Shown: positions 25,308 to 34,734 of the stretch, piece after piece
Layout: every line of letters starts with the position of its first letter
Position numbering within the stretch: position 1 is the first letter of the stretch
Assembly: GCF_003413745.1 (NCBI RefSeq)
Contig: NZ_QVID01000002.1
Span: forward strand, 682,001 to 746,000
Source: Marixanthomonas ophiurae
Lineage (GTDB): Bacteria; Bacteroidota; Bacteroidia; Flavobacteriales; Flavobacteriaceae
Direction: 5' to 3'
Length of the DNA stretch: 64,000 nt
Made by a program: the position numbers and the translations under genes
The notes under the pieces: model-generated
Seen by the model: only the letters and a program-made list of their open reading frames with translations
Databases searched by the model: none
What the model was told of the DNA's origin: nothing

Positions 25308-25688
25308 ATGAAAAAAATAATCCAAACCAACAACGCCCCTGCTCCTATTGGGCCATACAATCAAGCTGTATTGAAGAGTGGAATGTTATATACTTCTGGG
25401 CAAATTGCTATTGACCCTAAAACAGGTGATTTGGTTATAGATGATATTAAAGCAGAAACCAAAATGGTAATGGAAAATATGAAAGCTGTTTTAGCCGAAG
25501 CTGGAATGACGTTTGAAAACGTGCTGAAATCATCCATCTTTATTAGCGATATGAACAATTTTTCAGCGATTAACGAAGTTTATGCCACTTATTTTGATGA
25601 AGCCACTGCCCCAGCCCGCGAAACAGTTGAAGTTGCTAATTTACCAAAGTTTGTGAATGTAGAAATTTCAATGATTGCTTCGCTTTAA
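25308..25688 (+). CDS. ridA: RidA family enamine/imine deaminase
   Basis: The 126-residue product is a full-length RidA: it begins KKIIQTNNAPAPIGPYNQAV, has the trimer-active-site segment LYTSGQIAIDP, and ends with PARETVEVANLPKFVNVEI, which contains the catalytic Arg and the Glu seen in active RidA proteins. It hydrolyses reactive 2-aminoacrylate and related enamines made by PLP enzymes. It is cytosolic and cotranscribed with lptD, an arrangement not obviously functional. Confidence 0.92.
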   Translation: MKKIIQTNNAPAPIGPYNQAVLKSGMLYTSGQIAIDPKTGDLVIDDIKAETKMVMENMKAVLAEAGMTFENVLKSSIFISDMNNFSAINEVYATYFDEATAPARETVEVANLPKFVNVEISMIASL

Positions 25689-25704
25689 AGCAGCAACATA
25701 GTAC

Positions 25705-28700
25705 TTACTCTTCTTTAGTAGCTTCTGTATTAAAGTTTACAGGCACATCATTTTCACCTGGAACGGCTGGTACTTTTTCCTCTTCTTCAGATTCTAACGT
25801 CAGATTTTTGTTAAATAGCTTGTTTACCAACTCACGGAAGGTGTCAAAATCTACGGAATAGGATATTCCTGCACCTTGTTCAAATATCTGATCTTCCCCG
25901 ATAAACTGTAGATCTGCCTGACGATTAAAGAACTTCATCCGTAGGCTTCCGTCTTCATTTACCAACCATTGCACTTCAATATCTCCTGCAACGGCAGTTT
26001 CATTTACACCGCCAACAGGAACTCCTACTTTTCCATTTATTAAAATTCGTTCGTTAATTTGTGTAGAAAGCGTAATACCAAACCGATCTGCAGTTTCTTG
26101 ATCTGGCAACCTACTACCTTGAGAGTAATCTAAACCAACGCTGAACTTACTATCCTGATCTGCAAACAATTCATTTACCAAGCCTGAAACACGCTCTACC
26201 AATGCACCTGTACCCAAATTGGCACCGCCGTAATTATCGTTTACAAAATTCCCTGAAGCAATTAAAAACAGAGCTTGTTTCTCCATCAATTCTTCGTTTT
26301 GAAGCTTGTAATCCAACTCGCTCTTAACAACAGAACTTACCCGCGGGAAATCAATTCTAAAATTGATATCTGGTTGTATTAATTCGCCCGTAAGATCAAC
26401 TAAAACATTTACTGGTATTTTACGGTTTACCGTTGGATTGTCTAATAGAATCGATGGGTTTGCATCGGTTTCATATTTAGCAGTAAGGTCTAGTTGAGCA
26501 CGTTCTGGATCACCATTCCAGTTGATACTTCCTCCCGAAACAACCTCAATATTTTTTTGAATGATTCCGCCATATCTAAAGTCGAAATCTCCATCAATGA
26601 CCAAGAAATCTCCCCACATATTGAATTTGCCCAAAGTGTTGAGCTCAATCAATAAGATTCCCGCTCCCCGTCCTTTTAGGGTTGAGTTGTTGGTTTTATC
26701 GACCACTACTTCTACTTCTGCCTTTTCGTTAATATCTAATTCAAAGTTAATAGAGAGCCCTTTGGGGTCTTCAGTAACTAAAGTTTCGCCACTAACACGC
26801 GCTTCTTTTTCTGCTGGTGAAAGAAATTTTATAAAAGAATCGTCACCAATAGATGCCACATCACTTAATGGAATTTTAAAGCTGGTATTCTCTTCGGTAG
26901 TGGCCACTACATCTATCACCAATTCATCTACAGGGCCGGCAATGGAGGCTGTTCCGTCAATAAATGCTGTTCCGTAGTATAACGCATCTTCATCTGGAGG
27001 GGTGTCTAAAACCAGTAGGTTGTTAGAGCTTATATCCATATCAAGTTTCCAATCACCAAAGCCTTTATGGCTTGCACTACCTATAAACGTACCTTTTGTA
27101 TTGTATTTAGTATCTGTTATGGTAGTGGCATCTAACGCAATTTTATTTTTGGTCATCACTACTTTTGCATCATTTTCTAAATCAAAATCAATATTTAGAT
27201 AAGGAACTTTTAAACCGCTGTTTTCCAGGTTAAACAGCCCATCAATTTCGGGAGACTTGTAACTACCAGTTACTTTGGCATTTCCAGTAATCAATCCTCG
27301 GATATCGGTTATAACATCGGCACCAAAAGGACTAAATGCTTGCATGTTAAACTCGTTTAAGGCTACGTTTAGGTCTATGGTTGGATTGTTGGGGGAAACA
27401 TCTATTGAGCCCACCGCATTGATGGACTTCACATCGTTATTTACTAAGGTTGTGTTGATATTATATTTTGACAGGTCTTCGTTCCCTTCAATATCTAAAC
27501 TTAAATCGCCAAAGGGAATTTCATTTATTTCAACTCCATCAATACTTACAGATGAATTAGGGTAATATGCTCCATTTCTTTGAAGAAAATCGAGCTTTCC
27601 GTTTACATTTCCTTTTAAACGAAGGCTGTCAACTTCTGGAGTAATATTACCAATATTCACATCCTTAAACCGTAATTTCAAGTTCTTATAGGTGGAATCC
27701 CGTAATTGGCCTGCCAATTGAATAATTTCATTATTATGGTTTAATACCAACGAGTCGATACGTATGTCCTTAAAGTTGTCATCAAAAACTACTTTGTTAA
27801 GGCTGTTATTATCTTCGTTCAAATACCAAACGTTGTCTTTAAACGTAATATCAGATTTTTTTACTCCAACGACCGAATTTCCTTCTGGGTTTATGGTATG
27901 GTACAAAGAGAGATTAAAGAGATCTTCTTTTTTTTCACCCCCTTTAAATTCAGAACGTACATATAGGGTGTCATTTATAGTTTTATTGATGATGTCTACA
28001 TCTACTACATTATAAAACCCTGTGTAAACTGAATCTACCGATATATAGGTGTTATACAAAGGGTTGTCATTGTCTACTTGAATGTTTACTTTACCTAGGT
28101 AATTATCGTAGAGTAATAATTCAGGAGAACGAAAATCAAGTTTAAACTTAGATTGGTCTGACGATACCGATCCTTTAACTTTAGTGTTGTCCCCTAGCTT
28201 TAATTGAGGAACAAAAAGATCGACAATTTTGTTATAAACTTCGAACTCATAGTCTATATATTGGTTTATAGTCACTTCTCCTGGAATATAATTAGCATAA
28301 ATACTTCCAATACCATTTCTGAAAAGATCGGGGATGTCTTCAATTAAATACTTTCCTTTAATTCTTCCAGTTATAATGTCGGGCGAATTGATAGCGATAA
28401 TTCGTTCATCTCTTTCAAAAGAAGAAGTGATTTCAAAATCATCAAAAAAGTAATCATCTGTAGCTGTTTGATAGAAGGTTTCTTTAAATGAAATTGTTCC
28501 CACAGCATCATTTACAGTTGTCCCGTCCATATCCATCACGATATTACCCACAAATACCGACACGCTATCCCGTTTTATAAGGTTTAGTTTGTTTAGCTCG
28601 GCGAACTCTACGTTGGCTTCAAAGTCATACTGATTAAAGTCCTCTGAAACATCTACTAACCCTTTAAAATTCATTTTTAAATTAGGGTCGTTTATAGCAA

Positions 28701-30144
28701 GATTTCCATTAAAAACTGGATCTTTTAAAGTTCCTGTTACTTCAATGTTTTTATATTCATACCCTTCAAAATTAAAGGAAGAAATTGTTCCTTCTACTAA
28801 AGTACTTACGGTTTCTTGCGTAAATCCTCTTCCTTCAATATTTACATTTGCAGTAACTTTTCCTAAAGAAGTAGTACCTGCAAGTTTCCCTAAATTTAAT
28901 CCATTCAATTCTACTTTTCCATTGTAATAAGCATTGTCAAAATCTGTTATATTACCTAACTCAATATCGGTTCTAGCACTTCCAACTCCAGTATTTATAG
29001 CGCTATTGGTTATTAATTGGGAAGCTGTAAGTGTAGTTTTTCCTTTAAAAGTAACAGCACCAATATCTTTTAATTGATTTGGTAACACATCGCCTAGAAC
29101 GCGTGGCATAAAACGACGTAAATCGTAATAATTAGTCTGAATAATATGGTTTCTAGAGAAAATTGAAAATGCATCGGTGCCTTTCAATAAGTTTGAAAAT
29201 GTATAATCCCCTTGTATTACCGTACTTGAAGTAGCTATGCGAGTATTGGTCGTATTAAATTGATTCAGTGTTCCATCAAAATCAGTATTAAGAATAATTA
29301 TTTGATCTTTCCCGAACTCATCATAAAAAACATTTAAATCGTTTGTTGAGACTTCAGAATCCTCAAAAGTAGCATCAATTTTCACATCATTTTCGAAGTC
29401 TGCTAGTCCTTTTTCAGCATAATCCAGAAGTATTTCCCCTTTAATTAAAGAATGTTCGGTTTGGAGTGTTAAGTCTTTCAATTCCATCTTTTCCATGGTA
29501 TACGAAAAATCCGTCTCTAAATTTTTAACAGAAAAACCACGCTGAGCATTTAAAGAAAGTTTTTTTATGTTCGCATCGATATCAGGGCCGGTGATTTTAA
29601 AATCGTCCGCTAATAGGTTTACGTTGGTAAAGTCGAACACCTCGGGTGTGTTCAGGTTATAATTGGTGATTTTTATATGACTATTGGTCAATTCAACATC
29701 ATTACTAAACAGTGTAAATGGATTATCACTAGGTGGTTCTCCGGTGTTGAATTTTTCAGCAAAGATGGAAAGATTGTCCGTTTCTTCATCTTTATAGGTG
29801 GTAACATAAAGTTTTGAATTTGTGAGATGGATGTTGCCAAAACCGAGATCACCTTGTATTAAGTTTTGAAAACTTACAATATTGGTTTGCAACTCTTTTG
29901 CGTAAATAAGCGTGTCTTTATGATGGTCTGCAATATAGACTTCACGAATATCAACTTCCCCTTTCCAGTTGAGGCCTAGGCGCTTAATGTTAATATCAGT
30001 ACCATAGGTTTCGTTAAGGTTATCAGTAACTCTGTTGGCAATATACGTTTGTACCGAAGGAATCGATAAAATAATGATAAGGAGCACAAGCAAGAGGACG
30101 ATAGCTATGAAGGTGCGAACTATTATTTTACGAAGTTTTTTGAT
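25705..30144 (-). CDS. tamB: Translocation and assembly module TamB (AsmA/DUF490), start codon uncertain
   Basis: A very long (about 1,480 residue) protein of the TamB/AsmA family: an N-terminal membrane anchor, a long run of beta-strand repeats typical of lipid-transfer bridges, and a C-terminal DUF490 domain (GGIIQKNIEVVSGGSINWNG, then NERILINGKVGVPVGG). The first usual start codon is TTG 30093, which would cut into the anchor helix. Upstream in-frame codons encode a fitting positively charged head and full helix (KKLRKIIVRTFIAIVLLL), but a stop follows at 30153 with no ATG, GTG or TTG between. I place the start at the ATC at 30144 as a proposal. Divergent from tsaD. Confidence 0.85.
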   Translation of the reverse strand: MKKLRKIIVRTFIAIVLLLVLLIIILSIPSVQTYIANRVTDNLNETYGTDINIKRLGLNWKGEVDIREVYIADHHKDTLIYAKELQTNIVSFQNLIQGDLGFGNIHLTNSKLYVTTYKDEETDNLSIFAEKFNTGEPPSDNPFTLFSNDVELTNSHIKITNYNLNTPEVFDFTNVNLLADDFKITGPDIDANIKKLSLNAQRGFSVKNLETDFSYTMEKMELKDLTLQTEHSLIKGEILLDYAEKGLADFENDVKIDATFEDSEVSTNDLNVFYDEFGKDQIIILNTDFDGTLNQFNTTNTRIATSSTVIQGDYTFSNLLKGTDAFSIFSRNHIIQTNYYDLRRFMPRVLGDVLPNQLKDIGAVTFKGKTTLTASQLITNSAINTGVGSARTDIELGNITDFDNAYYNGKVELNGLNLGKLAGTTSLGKVTANVNIEGRGFTQETVSTLVEGTISSFNFEGYEYKNIEVTGTLKDPVFNGNLAINDPNLKMNFKGLVDVSEDFNQYDFEANVEFAELNKLNLIKRDSVSVFVGNIVMDMDGTTVNDAVGTISFKETFYQTATDDYFFDDFEITSSFERDERIIAINSPDIITGRIKGKYLIEDIPDLFRNGIGSIYANYIPGEVTINQYIDYEFEVYNKIVDLFVPQLKLGDNTKVKGSVSSDQSKFKLDFRSPELLLYDNYLGKVNIQVDNDNPLYNTYISVDSVYTGFYNVVDVDIINKTINDTLYVRSEFKGGEKKEDLFNLSLYHTINPEGNSVVGVKKSDITFKDNVWYLNEDNNSLNKVVFDDNFKDIRIDSLVLNHNNEIIQLAGQLRDSTYKNLKLRFKDVNIGNITPEVDSLRLKGNVNGKLDFLQRNGAYYPNSSVSIDGVEINEIPFGDLSLDIEGNEDLSKYNINTTLVNNDVKSINAVGSIDVSPNNPTIDLNVALNEFNMQAFSPFGADVITDIRGLITGNAKVTGSYKSPEIDGLFNLENSGLKVPYLNIDFDLENDAKVVMTKNKIALDATTITDTKYNTKGTFIGSASHKGFGDWKLDMDISSNNLLVLDTPPDEDALYYGTAFIDGTASIAGPVDELVIDVVATTEENTSFKIPLSDVASIGDDSFIKFLSPAEKEARVSGETLVTEDPKGLSINFELDINEKAEVEVVVDKTNNSTLKGRGAGILLIELNTLGKFNMWGDFLVIDGDFDFRYGGIIQKNIEVVSGGSINWNGDPERAQLDLTAKYETDANPSILLDNPTVNRKIPVNVLVDLTGELIQPDINFRIDFPRVSSVVKSELDYKLQNEELMEKQALFLIASGNFVNDNYGGANLGTGALVERVSGLVNELFADQDSKFSVGLDYSQGSRLPDQETADRFGITLSTQINERILINGKVGVPVGGVNETAVAGDIEVQWLVNEDGSLRMKFFNRQADLQFIGEDQIFEQGAGISYSVDFDTFRELVNKLFNKNLTLESEEEEKVPAVPGENDVPVNFNTEATKEE

Positions 30145-30179
30145 ACGCTTTTATTGTTTTAATTTTGATTTCAATAAAT

Positions 30180-31211
30180 ATGCCTAATTTGACTGATAAA
30201 AATTGTTACATACTCGGTATTGAATCTTCCTGTGATGACACGGCCGCTGCTGTTATTAACAACGGAGTTGTACTCTCTAATGTTGTGGCTACACAACAAA
30301 TACACGAAGAATACGGAGGCGTTGTACCCGAACTTGCTTCACGCGCTCACCAACAAAATATTGTGCCAGTGGTGCACCAAGCTTTACGCAAAGCAAATAT
30401 CGATAAAAAACAACTAAGTGCCATAGCTTTTACAAGGGGTCCAGGACTTATGGGTTCCTTACTAGTAGGTACCTCATTTTCAAAGTCTTTAGCGATGGGA
30501 TTAGGTGTTCCGTTGATTGATGTAAACCATATGCAAGCCCATATTTTAGCACATTTTATTAAAGCTGAAGGACAAAACACGCCAAACTTCCCATTTTTAG
30601 CATTAACAATTAGTGGTGGTCATACGCAAATAGTAAAAGTGACCAATTATTTTGAAATGGAAGTGATTGGACAGACCATTGATGATGCTGTAGGCGAAGC
30701 GTTTGATAAATCGGCCAAACTTTTAGGTCTGCCCTATCCTGGTGGTCCTTTAATTGATAAATATGCTCAAAAAGGAAATCCGAACACTTTTAAGTTTACG
30801 AAACCGAAAGTACAGCCTATGGATTTTAGTTTTAGTGGTTTAAAAACTGCAGTATTATATTTTATTGAAAAACAAGTAGATAAGAATCCAGATTTCATTT
30901 CTGAAAACATTGAAGATGTCTGTGCTAGCTTACAGTTTACTATTGTAGATTATTTAATGGATAAGCTTAAAAATGCTGTAAAACATACCGGAATTACCGA
31001 AATCGCCATTGGTGGTGGTGTCTCGGCTAATAGTGGAATTCGGACAGCTTTAAAAGAAACCGAAACTAAATACGGCTGGACTACCCACATTCCTAAATTT
31101 GAATATTGTACCGATAACGCAGCTATGATAGCCATCGTAGGAGAATTAAAATATAAGCAACACGTTTTTGCTAAAAATGATGTTATGGCTCAAGCCCGAA
31201 TGAAACTGTAA
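30180..31211 (+). CDS. tsaD: tRNA N6-adenosine threonylcarbamoyltransferase TsaD
   Basis: ATG 30180 starts the family-typical N-terminus; a TTG five codons upstream is less likely. The 343-residue ASKHA-fold enzyme shows YILGIESSCDDTAAAV, the metal-binding VNHMQAHILAHF (H-x-x-x-H), FLALTISGGHTQIV, and IAIGGGVSANSGIR. It transfers the threonylcarbamoyl group to A37 of ANN-decoding tRNAs with TsaB and TsaE, which are elsewhere. It is followed three bases later by rsmE and is divergent from tamB. Confidence 0.95.
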   Translation: MPNLTDKNCYILGIESSCDDTAAAVINNGVVLSNVVATQQIHEEYGGVVPELASRAHQQNIVPVVHQALRKANIDKKQLSAIAFTRGPGLMGSLLVGTSFSKSLAMGLGVPLIDVNHMQAHILAHFIKAEGQNTPNFPFLALTISGGHTQIVKVTNYFEMEVIGQTIDDAVGEAFDKSAKLLGLPYPGGPLIDKYAQKGNPNTFKFTKPKVQPMDFSFSGLKTAVLYFIEKQVDKNPDFISENIEDVCASLQFTIVDYLMDKLKNAVKHTGITEIAIGGGVSANSGIRTALKETETKYGWTTHIPKFEYCTDNAAMIAIVGELKYKQHVFAKNDVMAQARMKL

Positions 31212-31214
31212 CTT

Positions 31215-31922
31215 ATGCAATTATTTTATCATCCTAACAGTTCACAAGCTTCAAAAGAAATTGCTTTTGACAAAGAAGAAAGTCGCCATATTGGTAAGGT
31301 GCTTCGGAAACAAGAAGGTGATGTGTTAGATATCACCAATGGAAAAGGCTTTTTTTTTAAAGCCGAACTCACTTTAGTAACTCCTAAAAAATGTATAGCA
31401 CGCATTGTAGAAACTAAAAAAGAAGCACCACTGCCCTATCACTTACATATTGCTGCCGCGCCAACAAAATCGAACGACCGATTTGAAACCTTTTTAGAAA
31501 AAGCTACAGAAATAGGTATTACCGAAATTACACCAATTATTTGCGACCACAGCGAACGGAAAACCATTAAGCCAGAGCGGTACGAAAAAATCATTCAAAG
31601 TGCGATGAAGCAATCACTGAAAGCATATTTACCAAAATTAAATAAAGTGATTTCATTAAAGGAACTTTTAAGTCAAGCTCACGAAGAAAACTTAAAGTGT
31701 ATTGCGCACTGTGAAGAAACTGATAAAAAATCATTTAAATTAGAAGTAAAAAAACAACAATCGGTTTTGATATTAATTGGTCCAGAAGGTGATTTTTCTA
31801 CAGAAGAAATCGATTTAGCTAAAAAAGCAGGTTTTATTCCAGTAACGTTAGGCGAAAGCCGGTTACGCACCGAAACTGCTGCTGTGGTTGCCTGCCATAG
31901 TGTGGCTTTTGTTAATGAATAG
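31215..31922 (+). CDS. rsmE: 16S rRNA m3U1498 methyltransferase RsmE
   Basis: The 235-residue product has the N-terminal PUA-like domain (ESRHIGKVLRKQEGDVLDIT) and the C-terminal SPOUT knot with LILIGPEGDFSTEEIDLAKK and LGESRLRTETAAVVA, the SAM-binding trefoil signature of RsmE. It methylates U1498 of 16S rRNA late in 30S assembly. It lies three bases downstream of tsaD, a common Bacteroidetes pair. Confidence 0.93.
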   Translation: MQLFYHPNSSQASKEIAFDKEESRHIGKVLRKQEGDVLDITNGKGFFFKAELTLVTPKKCIARIVETKKEAPLPYHLHIAAAPTKSNDRFETFLEKATEIGITEITPIICDHSERKTIKPERYEKIIQSAMKQSLKAYLPKLNKVISLKELLSQAHEENLKCIAHCEETDKKSFKLEVKKQQSVLILIGPEGDFSTEEIDLAKKAGFIPVTLGESRLRTETAAVVACHSVAFVNE

Positions 31923-31955
31923 ATTTTTATATCTTTAAGTAAAATTTAACTATCC

Positions 31956-32204
31956 ATGGACAAAATATTGAATGACTTTTCAATTGGTCTTTTCTTTTGG
32001 CAGTTTTTAATATTATTACTTTTTTCCTTTTTAATCTTTTGCATCATTGATATTTCAAAAGCAAAATTTGAGGGCAACAATAAAATATATTGGATGCTTT
32101 TGGTTTTTCTTTTACCCTTTCCTGGGGTTTTTATTTATTTCTTTATCGGTAGAAAAGAAGAATTTCTGTTGAATAAATATTTTCTAAAAATAAAAAATGA
32201 GTAA
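31956..32204 (+). CDS. Small membrane protein with PLDc_N-like domain
   Basis: The 82-residue product has two hydrophobic helices (about residues 12-32 and 49-66) separated by a basic loop (DISKAKFEGNNKIYWMLLVF), then PFPGVFIYFFIGRKEEF. This two-helix hairpin ending in a P-x-x-G-x-x-x-Y-x-x-x-G-R/K pattern is the phospholipase D N-terminal (PLDc_N) type found as stand-alone small membrane proteins. Function unknown. Its last eight bases overlap the start of the next gene (ATGAGTAA), so the two are coupled. Confidence 0.65.
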   Translation: MDKILNDFSIGLFFWQFLILLLFSFLIFCIIDISKAKFEGNNKIYWMLLVFLLPFPGVFIYFFIGRKEEFLLNKYFLKIKNE

Positions 32205-32688
32205 AGAAAACATACTATTAATACTTTGGATAATCTTTGGATTTACCTTTGTTGCGGCAATCGATTCTATACTATATTTTTTTATTCATTTAGTGTATTT
32301 TGCATTGTCTGAATTTGGATTATCACTTACTTTTCTCACGTATTTTATACCTACAATAACATTACTTTCTTATTTTTTCACAATACTATTTCTTTTCAAA
32401 AAGATTAAGACAAATTCTAATTCAGAAGGAATTTATTTAATAAGCTTCCCTAAAAAAACATTTATATTATTTGTAATACTAGCGCTACTCCTAAAACCTA
32501 TTGCAAGTAAATTATCAGGTCTATATGCAGAGTATTATATTCCTATTCAAGAAGTAGCTGCGAGTGATTATCTTGGTTTTTATGGTTTAATGCATGCAAC
32601 TTTTGCAGTCTCAAGATGGGGAGCAATAATTATAGTAGCTTTTATTTATCTAAAGAAATATCAATCTTTAAAATTAAAATCTAAGTAA
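32197..32688 (+). CDS. Unknown integral membrane protein
   Basis: The 163-residue product has four hydrophobic helices (around residues 5-30, 43-68, 87-105 and 135-155), with a short Lys/Asn-rich loop between the second and third. No family motif is recognised. The start overlaps the preceding small membrane gene, suggesting that they function together. The gene is AT-rich compared with tsaD-rsmE, so this pair may be a later insertion between rsmE and the DUF1223 gene. Confidence 0.65.
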   Translation: MSKENILLILWIIFGFTFVAAIDSILYFFIHLVYFALSEFGLSLTFLTYFIPTITLLSYFFTILFLFKKIKTNSNSEGIYLISFPKKTFILFVILALLLKPIASKLSGLYAEYYIPIQEVAASDYLGFYGLMHATFAVSRWGAIIIVAFIYLKKYQSLKLKSK

Positions 32689-32697
32689 AATAATAAT

Positions 32698-33471
32698 TTA
32701 AACCTTCATTTTCGTCGCTCCAGTAATCACCAAATCATCCTGCTGTACAAATCCAATTAAACTTAGCTCATCTGTTTCTTTTACAATATCAGGTATATTA
32801 ATTTCTAACGAACCTAATGTTTCAGAAGCTGAGACAGCTACTTCTTGCACCACAATATTAGTGTTCAGTAAGGTTTTTCCGCCGTTTTCTCCTCTTCCAA
32901 TGGGCGTCTCACGGCTACCGATAACCAAAGCAAGTTTCAATTTTTTATCAGTACTTCCTCCAGTAAGTTTATAGTTAAAAGAAACCGTATTTACATTTTT
33001 AGAAACCTCAGAAATAACAACGGTATTTTCAGCTGTGTTTTTTAAGAATTTAGAGAGGTTTCCCTTCATTTTAGCCTCATTAGAGCCTACAAAATGCAGA
33101 CTTCCGTTAATCACAGCTTGTGGTGTGTACACACGACCATCACCAAACTTACTTCCGTAGGCATATTGCAAATCCGTGTATTTCTTTTTACTAAATGGAT
33201 CTTTCCAACCCAATCGGTTCCAGTAATCCACGTGGTACGAAAGTACAGCTACATTATCATAGTCTTCTTTCACTTTATCTAATAATCGATCTGCAGGCGG
33301 GCAACTGCTACAACCTTGAGAAGTGAATAATTGTACTAAGGCAAAAGGATTTGCGTTGGTGGTTTCGGCATAAGCAAGCTCTTTATTTATATTTTCTTTG
33401 GAATCTTTCGGTTTGCAAAACGTCGTTAGCAATAATAGTGGAATAGTAATTAATGCAATTAGGTATTTCAT
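32698..33471 (-). CDS. DUF1223 thioredoxin-like lipoprotein
   Basis: ATG 33471 is chosen because it starts a lipoprotein signal (MKYLIALITIPLLLLTTFCK; lipobox LTTFC). The 257-residue protein has the DUF1223 core: ALVQLFTSQGCSSCPPADRL with a C-x-x-C near the N-terminus of a thioredoxin-like fold, then VLSYHVDYWNRLGWKDPF and YTPQAVINGS. DUF1223 proteins are envelope-located and of unknown function, possibly thiol redox proteins. Convergent with the membrane gene ahead and divergent from the DUF4159 gene. Confidence 0.82.
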   Translation of the reverse strand: MKYLIALITIPLLLLTTFCKPKDSKENINKELAYAETTNANPFALVQLFTSQGCSSCPPADRLLDKVKEDYDNVAVLSYHVDYWNRLGWKDPFSKKKYTDLQYAYGSKFGDGRVYTPQAVINGSLHFVGSNEAKMKGNLSKFLKNTAENTVVISEVSKNVNTVSFNYKLTGGSTDKKLKLALVIGSRETPIGRGENGGKTLLNTNIVVQEVAVSASETLGSLEINIPDIVKETDELSLIGFVQQDDLVITGATKMKV

Positions 33472-33539
33472 AGTATTAAAATTCTTTTTTTTACAACCAT
33501 TAAGTCGAAACAAGCTGTAATTCCTTGCAGTTTAATTTG

Positions 33540-33547
33540 TATTTTTG
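33540..33547 (+). promoter_or_regulatory. -7 box 5 nt before the DUF4159 gene
   Basis: TATTTTTG matches TAnnTTTG and ends five bases before ATG 33553. No matching -33 at standard distance. A near-leaderless mRNA is suggested. Confidence 0.35.
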
Positions 33548-33552
33548 AACTC

Positions 33553-34197
33553 ATGCGAATCACTCTACTTACTTTTTTTCTCCTTTCTTTCTTGACAAAC
33601 GTACACGCTCAAGAAATTGCCGTTTTAAAATATGGTGGCGGTGGCGATTGGTATAGTAACCCCACTTCGTTGCCTAATTTGGCTTCTTTTTGCAACCAAC
33701 AAATCAATACAACTATTTCAGAAAAAACTGAAACTGTAACTCCAGAAAGTATTGACTTGTTTAATTATCCATTTGTACATATGACGGGTCACGGAAACGT
33801 GTTTTTCACCCCTGAAGAAGCTGAAAACCTCCGTAACTATCTACTAAGTGGCGGTTTTTTACATATTGACGATAATTATGGAATAGACGAATACCTTCGG
33901 AAAGAATTGGTGAAAATCTTCCCAAATAACGAATTGAAAGAATTACCAGCCAACCACCCTATTTTTAGTGCGCAATATAATTTCCCTGAAGGCTTGCCAA
34001 AAATCCATGAACACGATGGAAAACGACCACAAGCGTTTGGTATTGAACACGAAGGCAGATTGGTTTTACTTTATACCCTTGAGAGTGATTTGGGTGACGG
34101 CTGGGAAAACCCAGAAATACATAACGACCCACAAGAAGTTAGGTTGAAAGCCTTGCGAATGGGCGCCAATATTATTAAATATGTTTTTGAAAATTAA
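33553..34197 (+). CDS. DUF4159 domain secreted protein
   Basis: The 214-residue product has a signal peptide (MRITLLTFFLLSFLTNVHAQ) and a DUF4159 domain starting IAVLKYGGGGDWYSNPTSL. It has a central PFVHMTGHGNVFFTPEEAE and GGFLHIDDNYGIDEYLRKE, like glutamine-amidotransferase-fold periplasmic proteins. The DUF4159 fold often accompanies gliding or membrane-stability gene clusters, but function is unknown. Its stop overlaps the next ATG (TAATG), so it is coupled to the TrmH-like methylase. Confidence 0.82.
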   Translation: MRITLLTFFLLSFLTNVHAQEIAVLKYGGGGDWYSNPTSLPNLASFCNQQINTTISEKTETVTPESIDLFNYPFVHMTGHGNVFFTPEEAENLRNYLLSGGFLHIDDNYGIDEYLRKELVKIFPNNELKELPANHPIFSAQYNFPEGLPKIHEHDGKRPQAFGIEHEGRLVLLYTLESDLGDGWENPEIHNDPQEVRLKALRMGANIIKYVFEN

Positions 34198-34703
34198 TGC
34201 CCAATCAACTTACCCATACTTCAACAGATTTTCCAACTAAAAAGTTTCCAATAAAAGTAATTTGCGATGGTGTGCAGAGCCCGGCTAATGTTGGTGCATT
34301 GTTTCGGGTATGTGAAGCCTTTGGAGTTTCTGAAATTATCTTTTGCAATACAGCTGTCAATTTTTCTTCTTCCCGCTTACTAAAAACAGCACGAAACACA
34401 AACAAAACAGTTTTATATCGTGTTTCAGAAGATCTTTCTTCAGAAATAAAAAAATTAAAGAAAGAACAGTATAAGTTACTTGCTTTAGAACTAACTGACG
34501 AGAGCATTCCTTTAGAAAAATTACAACTAGTAGAAGGAAATAAAGTCGCCTTGTTTGTTGGTAATGAGAAACATGGAGTTTCGGAAACAGTTTTAAACAC
34601 AATTTCGCAAAGTGTCCATATAACAATGTTTGGAGAAAACAGCAGTTTAAATGTTACGCAGGCCACAGGAATTGCACTTTTCACCTTAACAAAACTTTTA
34701 TAA
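34197..34703 (+). CDS. TrmH/SpoU family RNA 2'-O-methyltransferase
   Basis: The 168-residue protein is a compact SPOUT methyltransferase: VICDGVQSPANVGALFRVCEAFG (motif 1 with N and R), VALFVGNEKHGVSETVLN (motif 2) and NSSLNVTQATGIALFTL (motif 3). It has no N-terminal L30e-like substrate-binding domain. It probably 2'-O-methylates a tRNA or rRNA ribose. Start overlaps the DUF4159 stop by one base. Confidence 0.9.
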   Translation: MPNQLTHTSTDFPTKKFPIKVICDGVQSPANVGALFRVCEAFGVSEIIFCNTAVNFSSSRLLKTARNTNKTVLYRVSEDLSSEIKKLKKEQYKLLALELTDESIPLEKLQLVEGNKVALFVGNEKHGVSETVLNTISQSVHITMFGENSSLNVTQATGIALFTLTKLL

Positions 34704-34722
34704 TAGAGTTATTCTAATATGC

Positions 34723-34730
34723 TATATTTA
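34723..34730 (+). promoter_or_regulatory. Near-consensus -7 box just before the AI-2E permease gene
   Basis: TATATTTA (one mismatch to TAnnTTTG) ends four bases before the GTG start at 34735, the same geometry as upstream of the MFS and rluE genes. Confidence 0.3.
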
Positions 34731-34734
34731 CGCT

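Noticed and set aside
26561-29000. Several plus-strand ORFs of 60-138 codons inside tamB
   Set aside because: They are antisense shadows of a low-complexity beta-repeat gene and are Ser/Pro/Leu-rich in the manner of reverse-frame translations.
34205-34684. 159-codon minus-strand ORF
   Set aside because: Antisense to the TrmH-like gene, which carries all three SPOUT motifs.
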